Positions 35,410 to 43,825 of a stretch of DNA of 64,000 nucleotides are shown piece after piece. Each line of letters opens with the position of its first letter. Positions within the stretch are counted from its first letter, which is position 1. This DNA comes from Ensifer sp. LC11 (GTDB lineage: Bacteria > Pseudomonadota > Alphaproteobacteria > Rhizobiales > Rhizobiaceae), in NCBI RefSeq assembly GCF_001695835.1, contig NZ_MBSO01000012.1:248001-312000 (forward strand), read 5' to 3'. A model generated the notes under the pieces. The model did not search any database and was not told where the DNA came from. It worked only from the letters and a program-made list of their open reading frames with translations. A program made the translations under genes and the position numbers.

Positions 35410-36192
35410 TCAGGCCTTGGGGGGCGCGCTTTTTTGGAAGCGCGAGACGAGCTGGATGAGGCCGAGGCAGCCCCAGGTGATGCCGAAGGCGATGACGGCG
35501 AGTGCTGCAGGCTCATAGGCGCGGTTGGCGCCAAGGAGCTGCATGTACGGGCCGAAAGCCGGGCGGTTTAGAAGTGCTGCCATGGTGAATTCGCCGATGA
35601 CGATGGCAAAGGTCAGGAAGGCGCCCGACAGCACCGCGACGAGCACATTTGGCAGGATGATCCTGGCGAGGATCGTCGCCCATCCGGCACCGAGGCTCTG
35701 TGCGGCTTCGGTCAGGGTGGCGACGTCAATGGTGCGAAGGCCGGTATCGACGGCGCGGTACATGTAGGGCAAAGCGAGCGTCGCATAGCCGAACATCAGG
35801 AGGATGTTGGTACCGGTCAGCGAACCCGTCAGCGGCAGCCAGCTCGAGGTGTTGTAGAGCCGGATATAGCCGAAGACGATGACGATCGCCGGAATGACCA
35901 GCGGCAGCAGCGTGATGAACTCGATATAGGGACGCAGCCGCGGCAGCTTGAGCCGAACCCAATAGGCGGTGGGCACGACGAGCAGCACGCCGAAGACAAT
36001 GGTGAACAGTGCCTGCAGCACCGAATAGCTGAAGGTCTCCTGGAAACGCGGATCGGCAAAAACCTTGGCATAGGCGTCGAAGGAGTATTCGCCGCGACGC
36101 ATCTTCAAGGAGAAGTTGGTCATGCCGATGAGCGGCAGGGTGAAATAGAGGAGGCCGAAAAGAAGGGCTCCCCAGGCCCAGATCTTTTTCAT
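35410..36192 (-). CDS. ABC transporter permease (PotC-like)
   Basis: A 260-residue permease with about six helices; the EAA loop is EAAQSLGAGWATILARIILP. The ATG at 36192 begins MKKIWAWGALLFG and overlaps the preceding permease stop by 4 bases; the longer open frame upstream runs into that gene. The two permeases should form the channel heterodimer. Confidence 0.86.
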   Translation of the reverse strand: MKKIWAWGALLFGLLYFTLPLIGMTNFSLKMRRGEYSFDAYAKVFADPRFQETFSYSVLQALFTIVFGVLLVVPTAYWVRLKLPRLRPYIEFITLLPLVIPAIVIVFGYIRLYNTSSWLPLTGSLTGTNILLMFGYATLALPYMYRAVDTGLRTIDVATLTEAAQSLGAGWATILARIILPNVLVAVLSGAFLTFAIVIGEFTMAALLNRPAFGPYMQLLGANRAYEPAALAVIAFGITWGCLGLIQLVSRFQKSAPPKA

Positions 36193-37070
36193 TTCAGCCA
36201 CCTTTCGCTGCGGCCGCGCAGCCAGATATAGATCGCGTTGGCAATGCCGGTGACGACGATCATGCCGAAGGCGAGGGCGTAGCCGAGATGCGGATTGCCG
36301 AGCACGTCGCCGCGGATCTGAGCAAAGAGCAGGATCGGCACGATCGACAGCGACGAGCCGGTGAGCGCGATCGCGGTTGCAACCGCGCCGAAGGCGTTGG
36401 CGAAAAGCAGCGCCAGCGTGCCGAGCAGCGAGGGAAGCAGGATCGGGAAGGCGACCATGCGCCAGTATTGCAGGCCCGTGGCGCCGAGGATTTCGGCCGC
36501 TTCGCGCCATTCGCGCTTCAGCCCGTCGAGCGCCGGCGTGATGATCAGGATCATCAGCGGGATCTGGAAGAAGAGATAGGTGACTGTCAGCCCCCAGAAG
36601 GACAGGAGGTTGAAGCCGAGCATCCGGAGGTCGAGACCGAAATTCGAACGCAGGAAGACGGTGACGATGCCAACGGGCCCAAGGGTCGCGAGGAAGGCGA
36701 AGGCGAGCGGCACGCCGGCAAAGTTGGAGGCAACGCCGGAAAAGGTCAGGAGGGGTCCGCGGATCCCCTTCGGCAAGCCGCCGAAGACGATGGCAGCCGC
36801 CATGGCAAAGCCGATCAGGCAGCCGAGAAGCGCCGAGGCGATGCTGATCTTGATGGAGATCCAGTAGGCCGCCAGGATCGAGGGTGTGAACAGGCCTCGG
36901 ATATTCTCGAACGTGAGGCTGCCGTCCGGTGTCTGAAAAGCACCGACCACGATCTTCATCGTCGGCAATATCAGAAACAGCGTCACGAACGCGGCAAAAG
37001 GCAGGATGCCCAGCCAGTGCAGCGGTAGGCGACGCGCCGGCGGGCTACCGTCGGGTTTAGCAGATGACAT
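36189..37070 (-). CDS. ABC transporter permease (PotB-like)
   Basis: A 293-residue permease with the N-terminal helix HWLGILPFAAFVTLFLILP and EAA loop EAAEILGATGLQYWRMVAFP. The ATG at 37070 (MSSAKPDG) is preferred; a TTG at 37124 would add 18 residues. A rhizobial palindrome lies just upstream, between this gene and the binding-protein gene. Confidence 0.86.
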   Translation of the reverse strand: MSSAKPDGSPPARRLPLHWLGILPFAAFVTLFLILPTMKIVVGAFQTPDGSLTFENIRGLFTPSILAAYWISIKISIASALLGCLIGFAMAAAIVFGGLPKGIRGPLLTFSGVASNFAGVPLAFAFLATLGPVGIVTVFLRSNFGLDLRMLGFNLLSFWGLTVTYLFFQIPLMILIITPALDGLKREWREAAEILGATGLQYWRMVAFPILLPSLLGTLALLFANAFGAVATAIALTGSSLSIVPILLFAQIRGDVLGNPHLGYALAFGMIVVTGIANAIYIWLRGRSERWLK

Positions 37071-37127
37071 TCCGTTCGCCCCTGAAGCCGCGTTGTCGAC
37101 GCGGACGTTTATTGATTCTTGCAAGTC

Positions 37128-37178
37128 AGAGCGGGATGCGGCGGAAACCCGCGCACACTTTCCTCATCCCACTCCAAA
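37128..37178. repeat. Rhizobial palindromic element
   Basis: AGAGCGGGATGCGGCGGAAA on the left and CACTTTCCTCATCCCACTCC on the right make an imperfect palindrome of the same family as 31089-31146, in the opposite orientation. It is in the binding-protein/permease spacer of the minus-strand operon. Confidence 0.6.
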
Positions 37179-37252
37179 GAATTGAATTTCTTACGAATAA
37201 CGTATGCGCCCCGGCCGGAAAACCGGTCGGGGCGACATGGTTGTGGAAAGGC

Positions 37253-38359
37253 TTACTGGACGTTCGCGCCGACGACGGAATCCCAGCCGCCGGTGACGGC
37301 AGCCTTGTTGGCTTCAAGCTCTTCGATCGTCGGGAAGTAGGCCTTTTCGTAAGACGCAGCCGGCGGCAGGGCATCGATCAGATCCTGCGGAACCTTGCCG
37401 GCCTTGACCATGGCGTTGAAACGCACCGGGTGGCAGAAGCCCTTCAGCCAGCCGAGCTGACCTTCGTCGGAATAGAGGTGCTCCATCCAGAGCTTCGCTG
37501 CATTCGGGTGCGGCGCGTAGGCCGAGATGCCCTGAACGTAAACGCCGGCGAGGACGTTGCTTGCCGGAACGACGACTTCGGTCGGTGGGTTGCCGGCAAG
37601 GGTCTTCGCCCAGCCGAGCGCGTTGTAGTCCCAGGCAACGATGATCGGGGTCGAGCCCTGGGCGAGCGTACCGGACTTGCCGATAACCGGAACGAAGTTG
37701 CCGGCCTTGTTCAGTTCGGCGAAATAGCCGAGGCCAGCTTCACCGGCTTCCTTGCCCGACTTCGCACCCTTGGCGAGGCCGGCTGCGAGAACGCCGAGGA
37801 TCGCCTGGCTCGAGGCGCGCGGATCGCCGGCAAGAGCGACCTGACCGGCATATTCCGGCTTCAAGAGGTCAGCCCAGTCCTTCGGAGCGTTCTGGACCAG
37901 GTCCTTGTTCACGAGGAAGGACATGACGCCGTAGTAGTCGCCGTACCAGTGGCCGTCGGCATCCTTGAGGTTCTCCGGGATCTCGTCCCAGGTCGAAACC
38001 TTGTAAGGCATGAGCAGACCTTCAGCCTTCATGGACGGACCGAAGGAGAGACCGACGTCGACGACGTCCGGAGCCTGCGGGCCCTTGTTGTCCTTGTTGG
38101 CCTTGACGGCTTCGACTTCGTCAGCGGAGCCGGCATCCGGGTTCAGTTCGTTGACCTGGATTTCCGGATACTTGGCCTTGAAGGAGGCGATGACGTCGCC
38201 ATAACCGCACCAGTCGTGGGGCAGGGCGATCGTGGTCAGCATGCCTTCCTTCTTGGCGGCTTCGATGAGCTCTGCGCTCGGCTCGGCAGCGGCGATCGCC
38301 GTGGTTGCCAGGAATACGGCGGTGGAGAGCGAAAGCAGGCGATGGGTTTTTGAAATCAC
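37253..38359 (-). CDS. ABC transporter substrate-binding protein
   Basis: A 368-residue periplasmic binding protein with a Sec signal peptide (LLSLSTAVFLATTAIAAAEP). The mature part (ELIEAAKKEGMLTTIALPHD) resembles the family 1/iron-type (AfuA-PotD) binding proteins. GTG at 38359 is chosen because AAGGAG precedes it by 7 bases; a TTG at 38386 is in frame but has no site and would place AAGGAG inside the gene. Ligand unknown. Proximity to the RpiR regulator and the gamma-glutamylation genes suggests an amine or amino alcohol (inference). Confidence 0.85.
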   Translation of the reverse strand: MISKTHRLLSLSTAVFLATTAIAAAEPSAELIEAAKKEGMLTTIALPHDWCGYGDVIASFKAKYPEIQVNELNPDAGSADEVEAVKANKDNKGPQAPDVVDVGLSFGPSMKAEGLLMPYKVSTWDEIPENLKDADGHWYGDYYGVMSFLVNKDLVQNAPKDWADLLKPEYAGQVALAGDPRASSQAILGVLAAGLAKGAKSGKEAGEAGLGYFAELNKAGNFVPVIGKSGTLAQGSTPIIVAWDYNALGWAKTLAGNPPTEVVVPASNVLAGVYVQGISAYAPHPNAAKLWMEHLYSDEGQLGWLKGFCHPVRFNAMVKAGKVPQDLIDALPPAASYEKAYFPTIEELEANKAAVTGGWDSVVGANVQ

Positions 38360-38564
38360 TGGTGTTCTCCTTATGGGTTTAGTCAAATTCGTGGGGTTTT
38401 CAGTCTGTTTCGGCTAGGCTGTTAAAGAGATGCGATGAAAGTAATGTGACAGCTGTTTATCCGTTCGCGCCGCGTATGTCGTTGGAAGAACATTTCTTTT
38501 TCCGGCGGAGTGGCTCACTGTCGCATAGCTGTGTGAATTTCCGTGAACGGGCTGGCGACCTCTC

Positions 38565-39443
38565 CTAGACGGGTTTGCGAAAGATGCGGGTGGAATCGAA
38601 AAGTCCCTCGAGCGTCTTCATCCGATCCCGGGTTTCGTCCCAGTTCGAGCTCTGCACGGCCTCGATCAGCGCCTCGATCAAAAACAGGATCACCACCGAG
38701 CTGTCCCAGGCCGACGGCACTTCGATCTGCGACCGGAAGACCCTGGAGGCGGACTTTGCGACCGGCGAACTCCAGCGGTCTGTGAACAGGATGATCTCGA
38801 CACCGCGCTCCCGGACGGACTTGGCGAGCGTCACCATCTCCTGCTCGTAGCGGCGGATGTCGAAGAGAATCAGCACGTCGCCCTGGCGCATGTCGAGCAC
38901 ATAGTGCGGCCAGGCGCTGGCATTGGAGGCGATTTCGGTGACGCCCGGCCGGATGACCTGGAGATGGGTGAAGAGATAATCGGCAAGGGCGTGCGTGATG
39001 CGGCCGCCGAGCAGATAGATGTTGCGCTTGCGGTCGGCGATGAGGGCTGCCGCTTCGTCGAATTCCTGCGGCTCGATCTGCGTCAGCGTCTCGCGCAGGT
39101 TGCTGGTGATCGCATCGGCGAAGCGGTTGAGCGTATGGGTGCCCGGCGCGTTGGCGGCCCAGCGGTCATGCTTGGTGATCGGATTGGAGATCGTCGCTTC
39201 CAGCTCCTGGTGGAGCCGCGCCTGGAAATCCGGAAAACCGCGGAAGCCGAGCTTTTGCACCATGCGGGCGACGGTCGGCGTCGAAACGCCGGCGTTCTCG
39301 GCGACCGTGGTGATCGAACCAAGCCCCGATACGGGATAATTGTCGAGAAGTGTCTCCGCCAGCTGCTTCTCCGCGCGCGTCAGCGCGGTGAAATGGGCAG
39401 TGATCACGTCCGACACCGTCGTGGATGTCGCCTTGCTGCTCAA
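38565..39443 (-). CDS. MurR/RpiR-family transcriptional regulator
   Basis: A 292-residue regulator with an N-terminal RpiR helix-turn-helix (TVAENAGVSTPTVARMVQKL, about residues 45-64) and a C-terminal SIS domain (NIYLLGGRITHALADYL). TTG start with GGGGAG six bases upstream. It lies between the ABC binding-protein gene downstream on the same strand and the divergent N-formylglutamate-amidohydrolase-like gene, so it could control both units. Confidence 0.85.
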   Translation of the reverse strand: MSSKATSTTVSDVITAHFTALTRAEKQLAETLLDNYPVSGLGSITTVAENAGVSTPTVARMVQKLGFRGFPDFQARLHQELEATISNPITKHDRWAANAPGTHTLNRFADAITSNLRETLTQIEPQEFDEAAALIADRKRNIYLLGGRITHALADYLFTHLQVIRPGVTEIASNASAWPHYVLDMRQGDVLILFDIRRYEQEMVTLAKSVRERGVEIILFTDRWSSPVAKSASRVFRSQIEVPSAWDSSVVILFLIEALIEAVQSSNWDETRDRMKTLEGLFDSTRIFRKPV

Positions 39444-39608
39444 ACTGTCTCCCCTGAACCGATCTAGAGCCGGTTTGTGACAGATTAAACATCGCTGTCA
39501 CAATTGGAGTCAATCGCAATTTTGAAGAGATCGTTTCAGATTTTGATTGACACTCGCCATTCTCTGAAGAATTCTTTTCATTAACGAACGTCTAACGGGG
39601 CAGAGGGG

Positions 39609-40391
39609 ATGCCGGTGTTGACGCGACTTTTGACCGAAGCAGATGGCGATCCGGTAGCGATCGAAAACGCCTCAGGCAAGGGCGATATCGTGCTCGTCTG
39701 CGAGCATGCCTCGCGCCGGGTTCCGGAGCGGCTCGGTACGCTCGGGCTTACCGCGCAGGCGCTTGAAAGCCATATCGCCTGGGATCCGGGTGCGCTTGCG
39801 GTTGCAAAGCTCCTTGCGACTAAGCTCGATGCGGCGCTGATCTATCAACGCTTCTCGCGCCTCGCCTATGACTGCAACCGTCCGCCGGAAGCGGATGCGG
39901 CCATGCCTGCGGTCAGCGAGGTCTATGAGATCCCGGGGAACCGCACGATGTCTGCCGACGAGCGCCAGGCGCGGGTCGACGAGATCTACCGGCCGTTCCA
40001 CGATGCGGTCGCCCGCTTCGTCTCGGAGCGCAAGGCCGGCGGAAGGCCGCCGGTTCTCGTCACCATGCACAGCTTCACGCCTGTTTATTTCGGCAAGCCG
40101 CGGGCGGTCGAGGTCGGCGTCCTGCATGACGCCGACAGCCGCCTTGCCGACCATATGCTTGTCGCGGCGACCAAGGGGCAGGTCGCCTACGATATCCGCC
40201 GCAACGAGCCCTATGGGCCGGCCGACGGCGTTACCCATAGCCTGATCGAATACGGCGTCCTCAACGGACTGCCGAACGTGATGATCGAGATCCGCAACGA
40301 TCTCATTCGCAATGACATCGGCCAAAGGGTCATGGCCGATTACCTGGAAGGGTTGCTTCGCCGGGGCGCAGCGGCACTTTCAGCACAATAA
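39609..40391 (+). CDS. N-formylglutamate amidohydrolase family protein, possible gamma-glutamyl-amide hydrolase
   Basis: A 260-residue member of the N-formylglutamate deformylase family: VCEHASRRVPERLG, LAYDCNRPP and TMHSFTP carry the likely zinc and catalytic residues. HutG-type enzymes remove formate from N-formylglutamate, but no histidine-degradation genes are near. The downstream genes add glutamate to an amine and oxidise the product, so a role in releasing glutamate from a gamma-glutamyl intermediate fits better (inference). The ATG follows GGCAGAGGGG. Confidence 0.75.
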   Translation: MPVLTRLLTEADGDPVAIENASGKGDIVLVCEHASRRVPERLGTLGLTAQALESHIAWDPGALAVAKLLATKLDAALIYQRFSRLAYDCNRPPEADAAMPAVSEVYEIPGNRTMSADERQARVDEIYRPFHDAVARFVSERKAGGRPPVLVTMHSFTPVYFGKPRAVEVGVLHDADSRLADHMLVAATKGQVAYDIRRNEPYGPADGVTHSLIEYGVLNGLPNVMIEIRNDLIRNDIGQRVMADYLEGLLRRGAAALSAQ

Positions 40392-40504
40392 AAGACCCTG
40401 GGGAGCGGCCTAGCCGCGGTCCTGTTCCGGCCAGCCGGAGCGGGTGGTTGATGGGACCCTGCCGCAATGGGGCGGTGTGGTCTGAAGAAATCAGGGGAAG
40501 AAAA

Positions 40505-42052
40505 ATGTCAGACTACAGCGATTTGGACAAAAAGCAGGACATGAGTGTCTTGCACTCGATGGGCTACGCCCAGGAGCTCGAGCGGCGCATGAGCCAGTTC
40601 TCGAACTTCGCGGTGTCGTTCTCGATCATCTGCATTCTTTCGGGCGGCATCAACTCGCTCGCCCAGGCGACGGCCGGCGCAGGGGGCGCCGCGATCGGCA
40701 TCGGCTGGCCGCTCGGTTGCTTCATTTCCCTGGTCTTCGCCGTCGCCATGGCACAGATCAGCTCGGCCTATCCGACGGCGGGCGGCCTCTATCACTGGGG
40801 CTCGATCCTCGGCAACCGCTTTACCGGCTGGCTGACGGCCTGGTTCAACCTGCTTGGCCTCGTCACGGTTCTCGGCGCCATCAACGTTGGCACCTATTAC
40901 TTCTTCATGGGTTCCTTCGGCACACCCTATTTCGGGCTGGCGGACACGACGCTGACGCGCATCGTCTTCCTGGTGATCATCACCGGCGGCCAGGCGCTGG
41001 TGAACCACATGGGTATCGGTTTGACTGCCAGGCTCACCGACTTCTCCGGTTACCTGATCTTCGCGACGGCGATCCTGCTCGCGGTCGTTTGCTTGGCGGC
41101 TGCCGACAGCTACGACATCGCCCGTCTCTTCACCTTCTCCAACTATTCCGGTGAAGCAGGCGGCAATGTCTGGCCTGCGACTTCGGGCACCTGGGTTTTC
41201 CTGCTCGGCCTGCTTCTGCCGATCTACACGATTACCGGCTACGACGCCTCGGCGCATACCTCGGAAGAAACGGTGAAGGCCGCTCATTCCGTGCCGCGTG
41301 GCATGGTCTCCTCGGTGCTCTGGTCGGCGCTGTTCGGCTACATCATGCTGTGCTCGTTCGTGCTGATGATCCCGAACATGGACGAAGCCGCCAAGCAAGG
41401 CTGGAACGTGTTCTTCTGGTCGATGGATGCGCAGGTACACCCCATCATCAAGGACATCCTCTATCTCGCCATCCTCGTCAGCCAATGGCTGTGCGGCCTG
41501 GCGACGGTGACCTCGGTGTCGCGCATGATCTTCGCCTTCTCGCGTGACGGCGGCCTGCCGGCCTCCAAGGCGCTTGCCAAGGTGAGCCCCACCTACCGCA
41601 CCCCGGTTGCCGCAATCTGGGTCGGCTCGATCCTCTCGGTCCTGTTCGTCTGGGGTTCGTCGCTGGTCTCGATCGGTGAAACGCCGGTTTATACGATCGT
41701 CGTTTCGTGCACGGTCATCTTCCTGTTCTTCTCCTTCGCGATCCCGATAACGCTCGGCCTCTTCGCCTGGGGAACCTCGAAGTGGGACAAGATGGGTCCG
41801 TGGAACCTCGGCGAGAGCATGTTCAAGCTCTTTGCCGTTCTCTCGATCGTCGCCATGGTGCTGATCTTTGTCCTCGGCGTGCAGCCGCCGAACGACTGGG
41901 CGCTCTACATCACCGTGGGCTTCCTGGTGCTGACCGGTGCGGTCTGGTTCGGCTTTGAGAGCCGCCGCTTCCGCGGCCCGCCGATCGGTGACGAAGTGGC
42001 CCGCCGCCAGGCTGAAATCGCTGCTGCGGAAAAGGCAGTAGGCCAGATCTAA
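40505..42052 (+). CDS. APC-superfamily amino acid/amine permease
   Basis: A 515-residue permease with about 12 membrane helices and the amino acid/choline transporter pattern: FSIICILSGGINSLAQA in the first helix, AQISSAYPTAGGLYHWG, and GYDASAHTSEETVKAA in the loop after helix 6. The ATG at 40505 follows GGGGAAG. It is the second gene of the plus-strand cluster and is followed by a strong terminator. Candidate substrates are GABA, choline, ethanolamine or similar amines; the sequence alone does not decide. Confidence 0.85.
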   Translation: MSDYSDLDKKQDMSVLHSMGYAQELERRMSQFSNFAVSFSIICILSGGINSLAQATAGAGGAAIGIGWPLGCFISLVFAVAMAQISSAYPTAGGLYHWGSILGNRFTGWLTAWFNLLGLVTVLGAINVGTYYFFMGSFGTPYFGLADTTLTRIVFLVIITGGQALVNHMGIGLTARLTDFSGYLIFATAILLAVVCLAAADSYDIARLFTFSNYSGEAGGNVWPATSGTWVFLLGLLLPIYTITGYDASAHTSEETVKAAHSVPRGMVSSVLWSALFGYIMLCSFVLMIPNMDEAAKQGWNVFFWSMDAQVHPIIKDILYLAILVSQWLCGLATVTSVSRMIFAFSRDGGLPASKALAKVSPTYRTPVAAIWVGSILSVLFVWGSSLVSIGETPVYTIVVSCTVIFLFFSFAIPITLGLFAWGTSKWDKMGPWNLGESMFKLFAVLSIVAMVLIFVLGVQPPNDWALYITVGFLVLTGAVWFGFESRRFRGPPIGDEVARRQAEIAAAEKAVGQI

Positions 42053-42060
42053 CCGAGACC

Positions 42061-42100
42061 AAAAGGCGGAAGCGCGACCGCGACTTCCGCCTTTTCTTTT
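42061..42100 (+). terminator. Rho-independent terminator after the APC permease
   Basis: A 12-bp stem, AAAAGGCGGAAG/CTTCCGCCTTTT (42061-42072 and 42084-42095), with an 11-base loop, followed by CTTTTG. It separates the permease transcript from the glutamine-synthetase-like gene, which therefore probably has its own promoter. Confidence 0.85.
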
Positions 42101-42107
42101 GTGGGAA

Positions 42108-42168
42108 CGGGATGAACAAACCTGTGCGCGGATCTCCACGCGCATCCCGCTCCGATCACCTGAACGGA
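42108..42168. repeat. Rhizobial palindromic element (diverged)
   Basis: GAACGGGATGAACAAACC and CGCGCATCCCGCTCC form the arms of a diverged AGCGGGATG-type palindrome directly downstream of the terminator. It occupies much of the 188-base gap before the glutamine-synthetase-like gene. Confidence 0.5.
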
Positions 42169-42240
42169 TCACGTTCACGCGGCCCAATAATATCGTGACC
42201 CAAGGGAACGGCCGCGTGACCAAACATGGGATGGAAGTTG

Positions 42241-43605
42241 ATGAGCTATACGTTTGATGAGTTGAAGGAAGACGTCGCCGCCGGGCGCATCGATACGGTT
42301 CTGGCCTGCCAGGTGGATATGCAGGGCCGACTGATGGGCAAGCGCTTCCATGCGCAGTTCTTCGTCGACGGCGCCTGGAAGGAAACGCATAGCTGCAACT
42401 ACCTGCTGGCGACCGACATGGAGATGGAAACCGTTCCCGGCTACAAGGCGACGAGCTGGGAAAAGGGCTACGGCGACTATACGATGAAGCCTGACCTTTC
42501 GACGCTGCGTCGCATACCCTGGCTCGAAGGCACCGCACTCGTGCTCTGCGACATGCTCGACCATCACACCCATGAGGAAGTGCCGCATTCGCCGCGCGCC
42601 ATCCTGAAGAAGCAGGTGGCGCGGCTCGAGAAGATGGGGCTCAAGGCCTATATGGCGAGCGAGCTCGAATTCTTCCTGTTCGACCAGTCCTATGACGATG
42701 CCCGCCAGTCCGGCTATCGCGACCTGCAACTCGTCAGTGGTTACAATGAGGACTACCACATCTTCCAGACGACCAAGGAAGAGGACGTGATGCGGGCGAT
42801 CCGCAACGGCCTGCAGGGCGCCGACATTCCGGTCGAGAATTCCAAGGGCGAGGCGTCGGCCGGCCAGGAAGAGATCAACGTGCGTTATGCCGACGCGCTG
42901 ACGATGGCCGACCGGCATGCGATCATCAAGAACGGCTGCAAGGAAATCGCCTGGTCGCGCGGCAAGGCCATCACCTTCCTCGCCAAGTGGAACTATCAGG
43001 CCGCAGGATCCTCCTCGCATATCCACCAGTCGCTCTGGAGCGCTGACGGCAAGTCGTCGAAATTCTACGACGAGAGCGGCAAATACGGCATGTCGGAGAT
43101 GATGCGCCACTATGTGGCGGGCCTTCTCACCCACGCGAGCGAGATCACTTATTTCCTCGCACCCTACATCAACTCCTATAAGCGCTTCATGGCCGGCACC
43201 TTCGCGCCGACCAAGGCTGTGTGGAGCAAGGACAACCGCACCGCCGGTTATCGCCTGTGCGGCGAGGACACCAAGGCGATCCGCATCGAGTGCCGCGTCG
43301 GCGGCTCCGATCTCAATCCCTATCTCGCCTTTGCCGCTTTGATCGCCGCCGGTCTTTCCGGTATCGAGAACAGACTGGAACTGGAAGCGCCCTTCGTCGG
43401 CGACGCCTATGGCGGCAAGGATGTGCGCGAGATCCCGCGTACGCTGCGCGATGCGACGGCGGCGCTCACCGAATCCAAGATGCTGCGCGCCGCCTTCGGT
43501 GACGAGGTCATCGAGCATTACGCACGGGCCGGGCGCTGGGAGCAGGAAGAATACGACCGGCGCGTCACCGACTGGGAGGTCGCGCGCGGCTTCGAAAGAG
43601 CGTAA
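42241..43605 (+). CDS. Glutamine synthetase family protein, probable gamma-glutamyl-amine synthetase
   Basis: A 454-residue type I glutamine-synthetase-fold ligase with the metal and glutamate residues in MASELEFFLF, GQEEINVRY, SSSHIHQSL, NSYKRF and IECRVGGSDLNP. Enzymes such as PuuA (putrescine), IpuC (isopropylamine) and Streptomyces GlnA4 (ethanolamine) attach glutamate to an amine using ATP. No adenylylation-site tyrosine motif typical of GlnA is evident. The ATG at 42241 follows GGATGGAAG; an earlier ATG at 42226 is possible. Oxidoreductase genes follow, fitting oxidation of the gamma-glutamyl derivative. Confidence 0.82.
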   Translation: MSYTFDELKEDVAAGRIDTVLACQVDMQGRLMGKRFHAQFFVDGAWKETHSCNYLLATDMEMETVPGYKATSWEKGYGDYTMKPDLSTLRRIPWLEGTALVLCDMLDHHTHEEVPHSPRAILKKQVARLEKMGLKAYMASELEFFLFDQSYDDARQSGYRDLQLVSGYNEDYHIFQTTKEEDVMRAIRNGLQGADIPVENSKGEASAGQEEINVRYADALTMADRHAIIKNGCKEIAWSRGKAITFLAKWNYQAAGSSSHIHQSLWSADGKSSKFYDESGKYGMSEMMRHYVAGLLTHASEITYFLAPYINSYKRFMAGTFAPTKAVWSKDNRTAGYRLCGEDTKAIRIECRVGGSDLNPYLAFAALIAAGLSGIENRLELEAPFVGDAYGGKDVREIPRTLRDATAALTESKMLRAAFGDEVIEHYARAGRWEQEEYDRRVTDWEVARGFERA

Positions 43606-43621
43606 GCAGGGCCCGGGATTT

Positions 43622-43776
43622 GCCCCTCTCCTCGGGTTTAACCCGAGGACTAACCCTCTCCCCGCCTGCGGGGAGAGGGGACTTGCCCAGCAAAGGGTTT
43701 GGCTGGGAGAAACGGTGCGGCATATTCCTTCGCCCCGCTGGCGGGGAGAAGGTGGCCGGCAGGCCGGATGAGGGGC
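43622..43776. repeat. RIME-like intergenic mosaic element
   Basis: Opens GCCCCTCTCCTCGGGTTTAA, with CTCCCCGCCTGCGGGGAG, and closes with GGCCGGCAGGCCGGATGAGG. It has the same architecture as the copy at 32779-32981. It occupies the 220-base spacer between the ligase and aldehyde dehydrogenase genes. Confidence 0.8.
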
Positions 43777-43825
43777 GGCCGCAGCACCGAACGAGAATTC
43801 TGATGGAACAAACAGGAAAACGATC

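Noticed and set aside
40508-42538. 676-codon minus-strand open frame opposite the APC permease
   Set aside because: The plus-strand permease has coherent membrane helices and a good ribosome site; the antisense product is a highly charged repeat without motifs.
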